A stretch of 64,000 bases of DNA, taken from positions 2,542,001-2,606,000 of the forward strand of contig NC_063017.1 in the NCBI RefSeq assembly GCF_020509005.1, read 5' to 3'. Numbering within the stretch: position 1 is the first letter of the stretch; every line of letters starts with the position of its first letter. Below are positions 1-12,201 of this stretch, one piece after another. Below the pieces are notes generated by a model, which worked only from the letters and a program-made list of their open reading frames with translations, searched no databases and was not told the origin of the DNA. The stretch comes from Fulvia fulva. Its lineage: Eukaryota; Ascomycota; Dothideomycetes; Mycosphaerellales; Mycosphaerellaceae. The position numbers and the translations under genes are program-made.

Positions 1-312
1 AACGGTAATAGTAATAACGACCGAGGACGTAATAGAAACTGTCTACGACCTAATAATAATAACGGTCGCGACTCTCGAGCGCGTAATACCCGTATATAGA
101 CTCCCCTAACCGAACTTCTAGAACGCCTATTTACTATTAACCGTACTCTAATACGCGGTATCGAGGTTAGTAAGGGCGTACGTAACCCGAAGTACTTTAA
201 GAACGATAACGACCCTAACTTCGATAGTTAGTATAGTAGCGTACTTCTTAAGCTAACTATAACTACTTTCCGCTCCGAGGCAGACGGCCTACGTTTTATA
301 TATAGATAGACA

Positions 313-3300
313 GCCGCACCCTATAGCCGACGAAGTCCTCGACTTGATAGCGAGTAACGCAATTGCCCTTAATACCCTAAAGGACCTAGGCACCTAGAAG
401 AGAGGGGGACTCTAAGGCACGATCGACCTCTCCTAGATCTTAGATAGCCACTACTACACGGTAACCTACTATAGGATCGAACATAAACTCGAGGCGTCGT
501 TAGACCACATACTAGTTAGGACCTCTATTACGATATAGATATAACGTATACTAGCGAGAACCCCTAAGCTAAACTAGGGAAAGGCCTACTAGGCTAACAT
601 CTAGGCGTACCTCGATAACTCTAAGAGGCTAGTCTAGATCGCGTAGTAGCAATATAACAGTAAAGACGAGATAGACGAAGTAGTCTAGGGGTTGATAGGC
701 GAAATAAGAAAAGCGACCTTACTTTACGTTCCGCTTACCTAACTAACGACATAGTCTAAACTATACTAGACGCCGGAGTACACTACGGTAGTAAGAGAAG
801 TAAGGAGAGCCCGCCGGGTATAGACGAGCAGCTATAGCGAGGAGGCCTAGAACGTATATAGGGAGGCATACTAACAGAAGAAAGCTATAATACGAAGGGA
901 GAAAGTAGTCCGCTAGAGGGCTATAGTAGAAGAAATCGCCGGTAAGCTAGAGAGGATGTAGAAGCTAGCGAAATGGGCCCGATAGGACCCTATATAGGGC
1001 CCCTCCTTCTCTATCCTAGCGCTATAATCGCCTAGTGGCCCGGTTAGCGACCCCGAGGCCAAGGCGCGTCTACTGGCTAGTAAGTTCTTCCCGCCCCTAG
1101 TCGAGGCTAATCTAAGCGACATAAACAGCTCTACTCCCCTAGCCCCTAGCATCGCGGTCTAATAGGAGGTGTCCGAGGGAGAAGTTGCCGCTATACTAAG
1201 GAAGTTACCGGCGAAGAAAGTCCCGGGGCCGGATAGGATCCTAAACGAGCTACTAAAGAAGTGTAGAGATCAACTAGCCCTAGTAGTTATAGCGATCTTT
1301 AACGCCTACCTATAGACCGGATACTACCCGATAGCTTTTTAACAATCGACGATAGTAGTCCTACGTAAGCCGTAGAAGGAAGACTATATATAGGTCAAGT
1401 CGTACCGCCCGATTACGCTCCTTAATACTCTTAGGAAGGCGCTTAAAAAGCTAGTTATAACGAGACTCTCCGAGGCGGTAGAGGAATACTCCCTACTCCC
1501 GGACACCTAGATAGGTACGCGCCTATAGCGATCGACGCTATCCGCGATAGAACTTATCACCTCTTAGGTAAAGGCTATCTAGTATAAGAATAGGGACAAG
1601 GTGGCTTCCTTACTTAGCCTAGACATATCGGGAGCCTTCGACTACGTGTTATACCCACGGCTACTCTATATCCTAAGGTCGAAAGGACTCCCTAAGTGGC
1701 TTATTAACTTCGTATAGTCCTACCTCCAAAACCGTAGTACGTCGATCCTAGTCGGCTAGTATAGAAGCCTATTTCAAGCAGTCTATACTAGAATCCCGTA
1801 AGGCTTAACGCTAGTACCTATTCTGTTCCTCTTCTTTATAGCGACGCTACTCCTAGCCCTAGAATCCTAGAACACCGCTACGAGCGGCTTCGTAGACGAC
1901 ATAAACATCCTAGCGTAGTCTTCCTCGACTAAGGAGAACTATAGGCTACTAGAAGAGAAGTACAAGATCTACGAGGACTAGGCTAGGAGGCACGGGACTC
2001 GGTTTGCCCTAGAAAAGTACAATCTAATACACTTTACGCGCCGGCCACGGTTCTATAATATACAAGCTTCTATCTAGATATAGGGGTATACGACTAACCC
2101 GGCAAATCAGCTTAGGATCCTCGGACTATAGGTAGACCCGGCGCTACGGTAGAGGAAGCACGTATAGGCAATATTACGGAAAGCTAAACAGAATATAGTA
2201 TTATACTAGAGGCTCACTACGTCTATATAGGGGGCGGACTTCCGGTAGTTATGACTTCTTTATACGGCTATTATACGGCCAGTCCTTACCTATAGTAGCT
2301 AAGTATAGTCCTTAGGCGAGAGGGCCTACCTATCGAAGGGACTCGTCGCGCCGCTAGCGAAGATCTAAAACTAATGCCTAAGGAAGGTTACCGGGGTATA
2401 TAAGTCGATACTAACGAGGATACTTAAGCACGAGACCGCTATACCGCCGATCGACCTATATATCTAGGGACTACGGACCTCCTACTTAGGCAAGTCGGTA
2501 TAGTACCTAGTATAGAAGGTTATCGCTAGTATAGTCGTAAGGGCCCGCGAATCAGTACTAGCGTATAGAGGCATTCGACCCGGAAACGAGCCGAACTACC
2601 GGGTAAGGGACGAATAGCTAGTAATATAATAGGAAGGTAAGAAATCGTTTATAGAGCAACTATAGAAAGAGAGGTAGAACAACTAGGTTGTAGGGCATAG
2701 TAGACGCCCTTAGCTAGCGGGACAACCTAAGGAATAGTTAGCTACAAAATCCGCGGTTAAGCACCCCCCGAAGCTTATCTACTACCGCCTTACGAGGGTA
2801 TAGAGTAGTATAGCAACCTAACTACGAAGCGAACACATCGGCCTCTAGGGGTACCTATTATAGAGGAAGGTTCTAGGATACACGAATACTAGCTACCCCT
2901 ACGGCTATCGCTCCTAGAACGTACGGTACGTACTCCTCGTCTATCCGAGGTAGTCGCTAGGAAGGGGGGAGTAGATAGTAAAGGCGAGGAACCGGACGAT
3001 TAGGGCACTTCTTAATAACGCTAAGGACCTACGACGTATTACAAACTAGATACTAGAGAAGGGCTAGCTAGAACAGTACCGCCTAGTAGGAGCAGTATAG
3101 GAAGAGAGGACACGACGTAGCGCGACGAGACCGGCTAGGAGCGGGGGCTAACGGGGTAGTGACATAGACTACGTACGTTTAGAGGGAAAGCTAATCTAGA
3201 TAAGGAGTAGTCGGGGGTGGGAAGGGTTTTCACCTATTCGGGTTTCCCTTTGTATATAACAATAGATATATACCTATATAGGCCGGATAGGGTCCTAGAA

Positions 3301-3325
3301 TAGGGGAATGACAAATCTATCTATC
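313..3325 (+). mobile_element. LINE-A copy 1, 5'-truncated non-LTR retrotransposon (RIP-mutated)
   Basis: This LINE begins inside its endonuclease domain and ends in a short (TCTA)n tail. It is flanked by the 14 bp duplication TATATAGATAGACA at 299-312 and 3326-3339. Gypsy-A copy 2 on the other strand shows the equivalent undivided site, so this is a true insertion into gag. Reverse transcriptase motifs lie near 1370-1950, including FVDDINILA near 1890, followed by an RNase H-like part and a Cys/His-rich end. It closely matches LINE-A copy 2 (31444-34460), most differences being C/T or G/A. The short open frame at 913-1152 on the minus strand lies inside the coding body and is not a gene. Confidence 0.88.
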
Positions 3326-4595
3326 TATATAGATAGACATAGGGTGACCCTTAGAGAAGTATTAAGCCGAGGATCCCCGTACCTAGATAATAATTATTTA
3401 ACGAGTTTAAGACTAGTAAAGAACTACTAGATTAGATAACGCGCTAGTACGGTACCCGTAACGAAGGAACTAAGGCTATAGTTAACATCGCTACCTATAA
3501 GTAGGAGTAGGGCGAGACCTTTATTACCTTCTACGCTCGCTACTCGAAGCTACGTGCTTAGATAGAGTAGACCGACGAGACTAAGCTAATACTATTTCGT
3601 AACCGCCTAAACCGTAAGTACTTTATTAAGACTTTCGGCGATAGGGAAGTAGATAGACGCTTATATAATATATAGGATGTTATTAAGGAATATACGGTAT
3701 TAGATAAGAGCTTCTACGAGACCGACCGACTGTATCTATAGAAGGAGCGCCTACGTAGCAACCCTAATTCGAATAATAACGGCGTATAGGGCGGTAGTAA
3801 TACCGTAGGCGCCGTAGCTACTAGTACGACCGCTATAATTGTCTAGCGACTACTATAATACGTAGGTACGAAGAAGAAGGAGGACCTTAAGAAGTAGGGT
3901 AAGTACTACCGCTACCGTATAGGCTCGTACGTATTAACGAACTCCGAATGCCCGATATATAGTTACGACGGCGACTACCGCCCTCTACGCCTACGAAATA
4001 ACGCGAACGCTAACCCGAACCTTAGCTCCCTTACTACCGACCTATAGTAATAGGGAAGTAGTACGACCGCTATCTAAGCGTAGTAGATAGCGGTTAGTAA
4101 CTAAACTTTCTAAGACAGAAAGAGCATAAGATTAAGAGATATAGAATATAAGAGACGGACTATAGTAAGGAGCTTAAGATATCGGTATATATACTAGATA
4201 AATAACAACTAGCTATATACCCTTATATAGTATTACCCGTAATAATATAATATAAAAAGGCTCGCGGCCTTATAGACTCTACCTCTACCTCTCTCTTTCT
4301 TAATTAGAAATTTATACGTATATTATAACCCTCTTAATCCCTTTAACGAAGAATAGACGATTGACACTAGGAGATAGATCGGCTATAGTGCGTTAGATCA
4401 TATATATAGCCCTTATAGACGTAGTTATCGGCGGTCATTACGAGTAGATACTATACTACGTTACCGACCTCGAATACGACATCGTCTTTAGACTACCGTA
4501 GCTCTCCGCGTACAACCCGAACATCTTCTAGGAAACTAGCGAGGTAGCGTTTAGATCTAACTACTACTTCGGTCACTATCTATATAATAAGACAG

Positions 4596-5681
4596 GTCGA
4601 CGACGAGAATCACCTATACGTAGTGTCGGCTACGAACCTCTCGTCTAGCTACGAGAGAGCTAAGTATTCTTACGCTAGAGCGTCGTAGGCGCGACGGGCG
4701 CGTAACGTAGGCGAAGCCGCGGCGAATAGAGGACTACTAGTAAAACGGGTATGAAAACTATCCGACGAGCGTATACTCGTGTCGGGAGCGAGTCCCTCTT
4801 CTTTCTACGTATAAGAAGGGCGCGGAACCGTAGCCTATACGCTCGATAGGACACCTCTAGTATAAGTATAGAATTTTTACCTCCGGAGACCGTAAACCGA
4901 GCGGGCTAAGCGACGAACATTAGACGAGCGGACTATAGAACAACAACTAAGCGGACTATATAACGGCGTCGAGCGGACTACGAAACAATCTAGTGTTTGC
5001 TAGCGGGCAATACGGTGGGTAGGTAGACACGCGACGAAGCCTATAAGGGCCTATTAAACACCCGGTATAGGAACGAGGGTTTTGCCTAAGGCACTACCTG
5101 TCCCGCTACACAACGTACCTAGTCTAATATAGTAGATTGCGACGAGGAAAAGACGATAGCCTAAGCAAGGAAAAGACGGCTATTAGGACGGGGAAAAGAC
5201 GTATAATACAAGTAGATTAGTTCTATAATCGGGGAGGATCGAGGGTAGGGTAATAAGGAACTTTATATTGGTTAGTAGGTAGAAACGTAAGGAGTACGCT
5301 ACCCGGCGTAGTGTATGCCCCGAGCAAACCTACGAGGCATAGACGGCCGCTTTCTAGAGATAGGCTACGGTAACGCGAAGGGCGTTAAAACCTAGGGCGT
5401 AGTATATACTAGTAGCGACGGCTAACACTATCTATATAGCCCGAGAGGACGGATGCGCATATCGGTCAATAGAGAGCACTAAAGGGCTTAGGCCTATAGA
5501 GGTGGATATTGGCTTAAGGAGCAAACAGGGAGGGAGGGCGTAGAGGGAAGCTTTTGCTCCGGGCTAACCTCTCGAAACGAGGCTATACGGTAGTACTAGA
5601 TAAGTAGGAAAGCGCGGTTAAGACTTGTTACCTTGTCTCGTAGCTAGCTTACTAAATACGATTCCTTCCTTACTAGTATAT
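4596..5681 (+). repeat. WEIRD-like module, copy 1
   Basis: A sequence of about 1086 bp begins GTCGACGACGAGAAT and ends CGATTCCTTCCTT. Its full length recurs in reverse at 20407-21478, with both boundaries matching within a few bases. I recognise no protein domain on either strand, even reading TAG as Trp or Gln. It is not the 5' region of LINE-A, because the near full-length LINE-A copy 2 lacks it. It is RIP-mutated, though it keeps some CA, TG and CG-rich stretches. It may derive from a host or retroelement transcript used as a second template. Confidence 0.7.
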
Positions 5682-7808
5682 GAAGTAGGGGTATTGCCTA
5701 AAGGCCTTTAGGCAATTACTAACTTACGTCCTAAGGAAACCCTAAAAGGAAGACTATACTAAGTTGAAGTCATACAGACCAATTGCGTTGCTAAACATAC
5801 TAGGGAAGCTCCTAGAGAAGGTCGTAGCTATAAGGCTCACCGGAATAGTAGAAGAACACAACCTCCTCCCGGTAACGTAAATAGGGGGGAGACAAAAGAG
5901 ATCTACCCTTATAGTAGTCGAACTGATTATAGAGCAAATTAGACACATCTAGCACTATAGCAACAACAAGGTAGCCTTACTACTTTTACTAGACATATCA
6001 GGGGCTTTCGATAATGTGTCCTACGTAAGGCTCCTATATATCCTTAAAATGAAAAGTATCCTAGCCTAGATAGTACACTTTATGTAGTTATTCCTTAAGG
6101 ACAGAACAACCTAGATCCTCCTAGGGTCCTTCAAAGCCCCGTAGACCCTAATTGCGAACACGGGCATCCTATAGGGCTCTACACTCTCCCTAATTCTGTT
6201 CCTCCTCTTTATAGCCGACCTGACCCTACTCCTAGAAACAGTAAACACCTTAGTATCGGGGTTCGTAGATAACATAAATATCCTAGCGTAGTCGGGGTCT
6301 ATAGAGGAAAACTGCGCACTCCTAGAGGAGAGACATAGATAATGCGAAAAGTAGGCAAGAGAGCATAGGGCAAAATTCGTACCGGACAAGTACTAACTTA
6401 TCTATTTTAGTAAGGTAAAGACAAAACACAACTTAGTAGCACTAGTAAAAATCCAGGGGTTCGAGACCTATCCTATAAGGGAACTTAGAGTCCTTAGGAT
6501 ATAGCTAGACCCGAAACTTAGCTAGGGACTATAAGTGAAGAAGGCGTAAGCGAGAGCGGACACTAATAGACAATTAATCGAGAGACTTACTACGTTAACC
6601 TAGGGGGCGACCTTTATAAAGGCCTAGACTATATACAAGGCCATTGTTAAGCCCGTAATGCTATATAGAGTAGCAATTTAGGCAGCGGAAAAACACATCC
6701 CGAAGAGAATTGAGGACCCCCTTAATAGAGCGTAGGTAGCCTGCCTAAAGAGAGTACTAGGGGCATATAAGTCAACCCCTTATAGGACAATAGAAATGGA
6801 ATCAGGTACAGCCCCTATTAGGGAGTACCTCTAGGGCATAAGGTGTTAATACGTAGAGAAGACATCAGTATACCTAGCCTAGGGAACTATCTAAGCAGCT
6901 ACTTAAAGGATAAGAACCTAGTAGGAGAGGAGGAGAAGACCTAACCGGCCATATATAATCCTATAGAAGGAAGTAGACCTAAAAACATCATAGGAAATCC
7001 TAGCAGCCCTTGAACAGAGAGAAGCTCTAAGGGAGCAAGCTAACACAGGGGACAAAGGGAAAAAGAAGCAAAGCCAAGCAGAAAGGATCGTAGGTCACCT
7101 ATAGGAAACGCGTTGGAACTAAAAACCGGTGAGGCTAGGAGCCCTACTAGCGGCCAGGACCTTCGGGAGGTATAACTACCTTATCTATAAAGACCTGAAG
7201 AGGGCGGAAGCAAGCATAGCTATCCAGATTTGCTCTAAGCACATTAGGCTAAGAGTATACTTACACTAAAGAAGAGTCCTAGGATACGATTCTAAACGTT
7301 GCCCCTATAGCTACCTATCCTAAAACCCGGAGCATATAGTGCTGAACTGTACTAAGTGGGTAAAAGGGAGAAGCTAGTGGAGGGCGAAGGCAAGAGACAG
7401 GCAATACTAGGCCATCATCTAGGACAGACAAGATATAAGGAGAGTGACAAGATAGATCCTTAACGAGGACTACCTAGAGCAATTCTCCCTAGTAGTAGAA
7501 ACGGAAAGGTAGATAGAGAGGAGGGAGAGAGAGAGAAGAGCCGGGGAAACAGAAGGGAGAAAGGGAATCGAGAGGAGGACATTACTAGGGTTACGGGCAA
7601 GGTAGTTATAGGGTAATAACTATGACACTAGCGTACCCTAAAGGAAGGAGAACGAAAGGACAAGACAGGAAAGAACGAGGAGGGCAAAGACGAGGAGGTT
7701 TTCATCCGTTAATCGGGTTTCCTACCTACACAAATAGACCTAAATAGCGAGAGACCTACATAGGCCATAGGGCACTAAAACAGGCGAATGAATAATCTAT
7801 CTATCTAT
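5682..7808 (+). mobile_element. LINE-B fragment, 5'-truncated (reverse transcriptase to 3' tail)
   Basis: Reading through stops gives a LINE reverse transcriptase: KEDYTKLKSYRPIALLN near 5745-5800, LLLLDISGAFDNVSY near 5980-6030, and the active-site block FVDNINILA near 6258-6290, where FVDD has become FVDN by a RIP-type change. A C-terminal RNase H-like part and a Cys-rich end near 7250-7400 follow, then a (CTAT)n tail. It is clearly related to LINE-A and LINE-C but differs from both throughout. The short minus-strand frames at 5754-5948 and 6111-6389 lie opposite the reverse transcriptase and are not genes. Confidence 0.85.
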
Positions 7809-10800
7809 CTATATAATAAGACATCGATAATAGTTTAATCTCTAAACTATATCGGTAGAACCTAGCAAACGAAATATAGACTAAAGCCCTTTACTAGCGA
7901 ATTAGTAGGATTTATAGCCGGAGGAGCGGAGCTAAATATGTCCGCTATAGAGGTAGATAAAGAGGTGGATTGCTAGGACGTCTCGTAGCGCGTATAGGAG
8001 ATGTACGCGTACCGGTCTAGGGCCGAGTACTTCTATATTATACCTATAGGGCGCGAGGATAACGATAATAATGATAATAGCCTTAAACTAAGCGCGATAG
8101 TAGCTAATGACCTAGATCAGTTCTTAAATAAGCAGTTCAACTATAATCCTAAAGAGAAGCTCCCGCCTATATACTACGACATTATAGATACTTTCTTAGT
8201 AAAGGACTACGAGGGACTCCTACCTTACCGACTAGGCATCGACTACGAGATTTATATCAAACCCGGTAGACCTTAAGAACCGCTATATCGAAAGCTATAC
8301 GGACTAGCCGAGAAGGAGAATAAAGCCGTTAAGAAATAGTTACTCGAACAGACTTTAGAAGGTAAGGTACGTAAGGCCGGTTAGAAAACAAGCTAGTTAC
8401 CGGCACCGGTATTAGTAGTAAGAAAGCCTAGAGAAGGGCTACGAGTATATATTAACTACCGTAGGCTAAACGCTATTACTATTAAGAATCGCTATCCTAT
8501 TCTATTAATATAGGAAACGCTTAACCGTATATACGGAAAGGAGTTCTTTACTAAACTAGATATTATAGTAGCCTTTAACACGTTACGTATCGCGGAAGGG
8601 TACGAGTGGCTAATAGCTTTCGTAATACGCTACGGTATATACGAATGCCTCGTATTACCGTTCGGCCTCTATAACGGACCCGTAATCTTTTAGTTATATA
8701 ATAATAAGGTTCTATAGGAACATCTAGATAACTTTATGTTAGTATATCTAGATAACGTCCTTATCTTTAGCAACACTCTAGAGGAATACGTCGAACACGT
8801 ACGAAAGGTATTAATTAAGCTACGAGATACCGGGCTTACTATTAATATCGATAAGTCCGAGTTCTACTAGGAACGTATAAAATATCTAGGCCTTATTATT
8901 ATACCCTAGGGTATCGAGATAGACCCGGAGAAATTGGAATATATATAGACCTAGGAAGCACTAACTAATCTTAAGCATATCTAAGCATTCCTAGGATTCG
9001 CGAACTTTTACTATAGGTTTATCGAGGCCTTCTCTCGTATTACATCCCTATTAACTAACCTAACGAAGTGTAATAGGCCTAGCAATTATAAGAACCGTAG
9101 AATTAACTAAACTAATCATTACTAGAGGGCATTCGAGGCGTTAAAAGTAGCGTTTAGTAAGGCGGGTATACTAGTATACTATATACCGGGTAGGTAGACC
9201 GTCGTCGAGACTAACTCCTTGGTCTTTATTAATATAGGTGTGCTCTTATAATACGACGAGTAGGGAGTATTACATCCTATAGCTTTCTATTCGAAGAAGC
9301 TAAGCCCCTAGGAGTATTATTACGAGATCTATAATAAGGAACTCCTCGCGATTATTAAAGCATTCGAAGAGTAGCGCCCGGAGCTTACTTACGAAGTAGA
9401 CGAGGACGGCGATCTAGTCAAAGTGTTTATAGACTATAAGAACCTCGAATATTTTATAACTACGAAGTAGCTAAATCGCCGATAAGCGCGATAGGTAGAA
9501 TTTCTATTACAATTCAACTTCTAGATTATATACCGCCTAGGTATATAAGGAACGAAGCTAGACAGCCTAACGAGACGTAGCTAGGACCTTCTATAGGTGG
9601 TGGACGATCCGAGAAATTAGTACTAGTATTAGACATTGCTTCCGCTAGAGCGATTCCTTAAGATCGACTCTATACGAGCTACTATCGAAGATACGCCCGA
9701 AGAAGAAGAGACGACTCCCCTAAATCCTAAAGCAATCGAGTTCATTCTAGAACTAGAACAGGTACTACAAACATAGCTAGTACTAGCTTAGGAAGTATAG
9801 ACTACGAATAAAGCCGAAGTCGAAGCTAAACTCGAGTACCGTATAATAACTACTTATACCCTAGACTAAGAACTTAAGGCGGTAATTAAGATACTACGGA
9901 AAGATAGTACTATCCCTCTACTCTTATAGAAGGCGAAGATATATACTACTTACTATAAGGTAGATAGTAATATGTTGTATATATAAAACTAGTACGATAG
10001 TTAGAGCCTATAGGTACCCGATAACTAGGCCCTACGGACTCGGCTTATTAGAATAAATTATAACGCTCTACTAGTAGGACATCTAGGACGAGCTCGAACC
10101 TATAAACTCGTAGTACGAGAATTCTATTGGCCTAGCTTAGTAAGATTAGTACGTAGATACACTACGAATTGCCGTATATACCGTACGACGAAATCTCTAT
10201 ACTCCTAGCTACCTAGATTATTATACCTACTTTTAGTACCGGACCGACCTTAGAGGTATATCGCGGTAGACTTCGTAGTCGGACTTCCTAATAGTACCCT
10301 CGATAGCATAACCTATAACAATATTATGACCGTAATAGATAGGCTAACGAAGGAAGTCGAGCTAATTCCGATCGGAGTAATAACTATATAGAATACGGCA
10401 AGACTTTTCCTTAAGTATATATTCTCCTAACGCGGATTTCCTAACACTATTATATCAGACCGCGGTAAGTAATAGGTTACTACCTTCTAGAAGAAACTTT
10501 ATAAGATACTTCGTATAAGTCGTTAGCTAAGTTCTTTATACTACCTAGAAACTAATAGACAGTCGGAACGTACTAACTAAATAATAGAACAGTATCTCCG
10601 TATATTTACTAACGAGGCATAAGATGACTAGGTAGAATAGTTTTGTCTAGCTCAGTTCGCGATTAACAACTACCTTTCTAAAACTACTAGTATGTCGCTA
10701 TTCTACGCTACTTTAGGCTATAACCCTAGGTTTATAGAGCGCGTAGACCTAAGCGCTAGAAAAGAGGGAGGACTGACTACTCTCTAGCGACTAGATACGC

Positions 10801-12017
10801 GATCGGCTAAAGCCTTTATACGCCGGATTTACGACCTTTATAAGTACCTTTAAGAAAACATACGGATATTATAAGCTCTCTAAGCTAAAGTAGTAAACCG
10901 CTACTAAAGCATCCCGCTAGACTATAAAGTAGGCGACTAGGTATACCTAAGTACTAAGAACATCCGTACGACTCGACTATCTAAGAAGCTCGATAGAAGA
11001 TACGCTAGCCCGTACTAGATTATAGAAGTTATACTAGCTAAGCTCTTATATAAACTAAGATTATCGGACGCTATAGTAGGACTCGATAACTACTTTTATA
11101 CCTCGTTACTTTAGCGAGCCGATCAACCCGACTTCCTACTACTCGAAGGCTAGTATCCGGTACTACTACCGCTAATAACTATCGAGCCCGACACTACCGA
11201 AGCCGATAGAGTCGCTAATATAGTCGTAACACCTATATATATATAAGGTAGAGAAGATCTTAGATATATATACCCGTAAGCGAGTAGGTAAAGTAAAGAA
11301 GGGGTAGAAGCGTAAAGTAGACACTTATTACAAGGTGAAATAGCTTAGATATTAGAATAAGGAGGATAGTAAGACCTAGTAACCGGCTAAGAACATGTTT
11401 AAACACGCGGCCGCCGCTATTATAGACTTTTACTATAACCGGCCGGAGTTATCTACGCCTATAGGCTTCGTAGCTCTATCTAATTAGGTCCTCCTAAGTA
11501 ATAAGGTCCTCGGGCTTAACACGATTAGGGTTTATAGTAACACCGTTACGAATAAGTTGTCTCGAGCTATACCTCTAATAGAATCTACTTAGTATATATT
11601 TACTACGTACCGCTATACTAGCTAGGTTACGGGAAAGCCTACTATCTTAACTAAGGACTCCGGTGTCACCTACTACCCTTAGCTCTACGATAGTACCGGT
11701 AGTTATACCGATACTCGAGTAAAACCTATAGAGCCTATAATAATATCTAACCTTAGCTATAAGGATTATACGTAAGTACTAGCCGAAGATAGACTTAGGT
11801 CTAGGGCAAACTAGCTAACTAGGTAGTATGTTTCTCGAAGGGAGCCGGTCGCGGATAGGCTAGTTATAGATAGATAGGATATAGATGTGTTACTAGACAA
11901 TAACAAGGTATTAGAGGATAATTAGACTTTCGTACGGTTATAGAGTAGTACGGGCAAGTAGCCGTATAAGATAGATAACGCTTAGAGGACTAAGACGCAT
12001 TTTGAGAGGGGGGGTAC

Positions 12018-12201
12018 TATTACGGGTAGCCCGCGACCCCTTACTATAGCTACGTCGGCCCGGGTGAACCGCGGACCTTCCGTATCGGGTTAGCGCGGCT
12101 TAGCTTTACTTTATAACTTCGCCGCGCCTCGCGCTCCTCTTTCGTAGCTTCGTAGAATAACAACTCTCTTATTCGGACCCTATAGTACGCGCGCCCTTAT
12201 A
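12018..12201 (+). repeat. 3' LTR of Gypsy-A copy 1
   Basis: The 184 bp repeat starts TATTACGGGTAGCCCG and ends GCGCCCTTATA, matching both LTRs of copy 2 in sequence and length. The polypurine tract GAGAGGGGGGG lies just upstream at 12004-12014. The usual TG...CA ends read TA...TA because of RIP. Confidence 0.88.

Larger units (their letters stand above)
4595..7808 (+). mobile_element. Chimeric retroelement: roughly 1.08 kb non-LINE module fused to 5'-truncated LINE-B
   Basis: The whole segment is bounded by an approximately 15 bp duplication, CTATATAATAAGACA, at 4580-4594 and 7809-7823. Gypsy-A copy 2 carries the undivided site, so the two parts entered together. The first part (4596-5681) recurs at 20407-21478 joined to a different LINE. 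The second part is LINE-B, starting partway into its reverse transcriptase and ending in (CTAT)n. The layout resembles the MINE composites of the rice blast fungus, in which a roughly 1.1 kb WEIRD sequence is joined to the 3' part of a LINE, attributed to template switching. Homology to WEIRD itself is untested. Confidence 0.75.
1..12201 (+). mobile_element. Ty3/Gypsy chromodomain LTR retrotransposon, Gypsy-A copy 1 (5' end outside window, RIP-mutated, interrupted)
   Basis: The window opens inside the gag region. The element runs through pol to a 184 bp 3' LTR and is split by LINE-A (313-3325) and by a chimeric LINE (4595-7808). Reading through RIP stops, reverse transcriptase lies near 8380-8900, with the active-site motif YLDDVLIFS reading YLDNVLIFS at about 8745, a G-to-A RIP change. 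RNase H follows near 9130-9500 and integrase near 10000-11200, with a WQDLAVDFVVGLP-like core near 10240. A chromodomain lies near 11245-11440 (VKWLRYQNKEDSKTWQP once TAG is read as Trp), and about 190 further codons lead to the polypurine tract at 12005-12014. Copy 2 on the other strand (36636-43782) has the same layout. The element cannot encode protein because its Gln and Trp codons are mostly stops. Confidence 0.88.

Noticed and set aside
8001..8276. 91-codon plus-strand open frame
   Set aside because: It lies in Gypsy-A between protease and reverse transcriptase. It is a chance stretch of the mutated polyprotein, not a gene.
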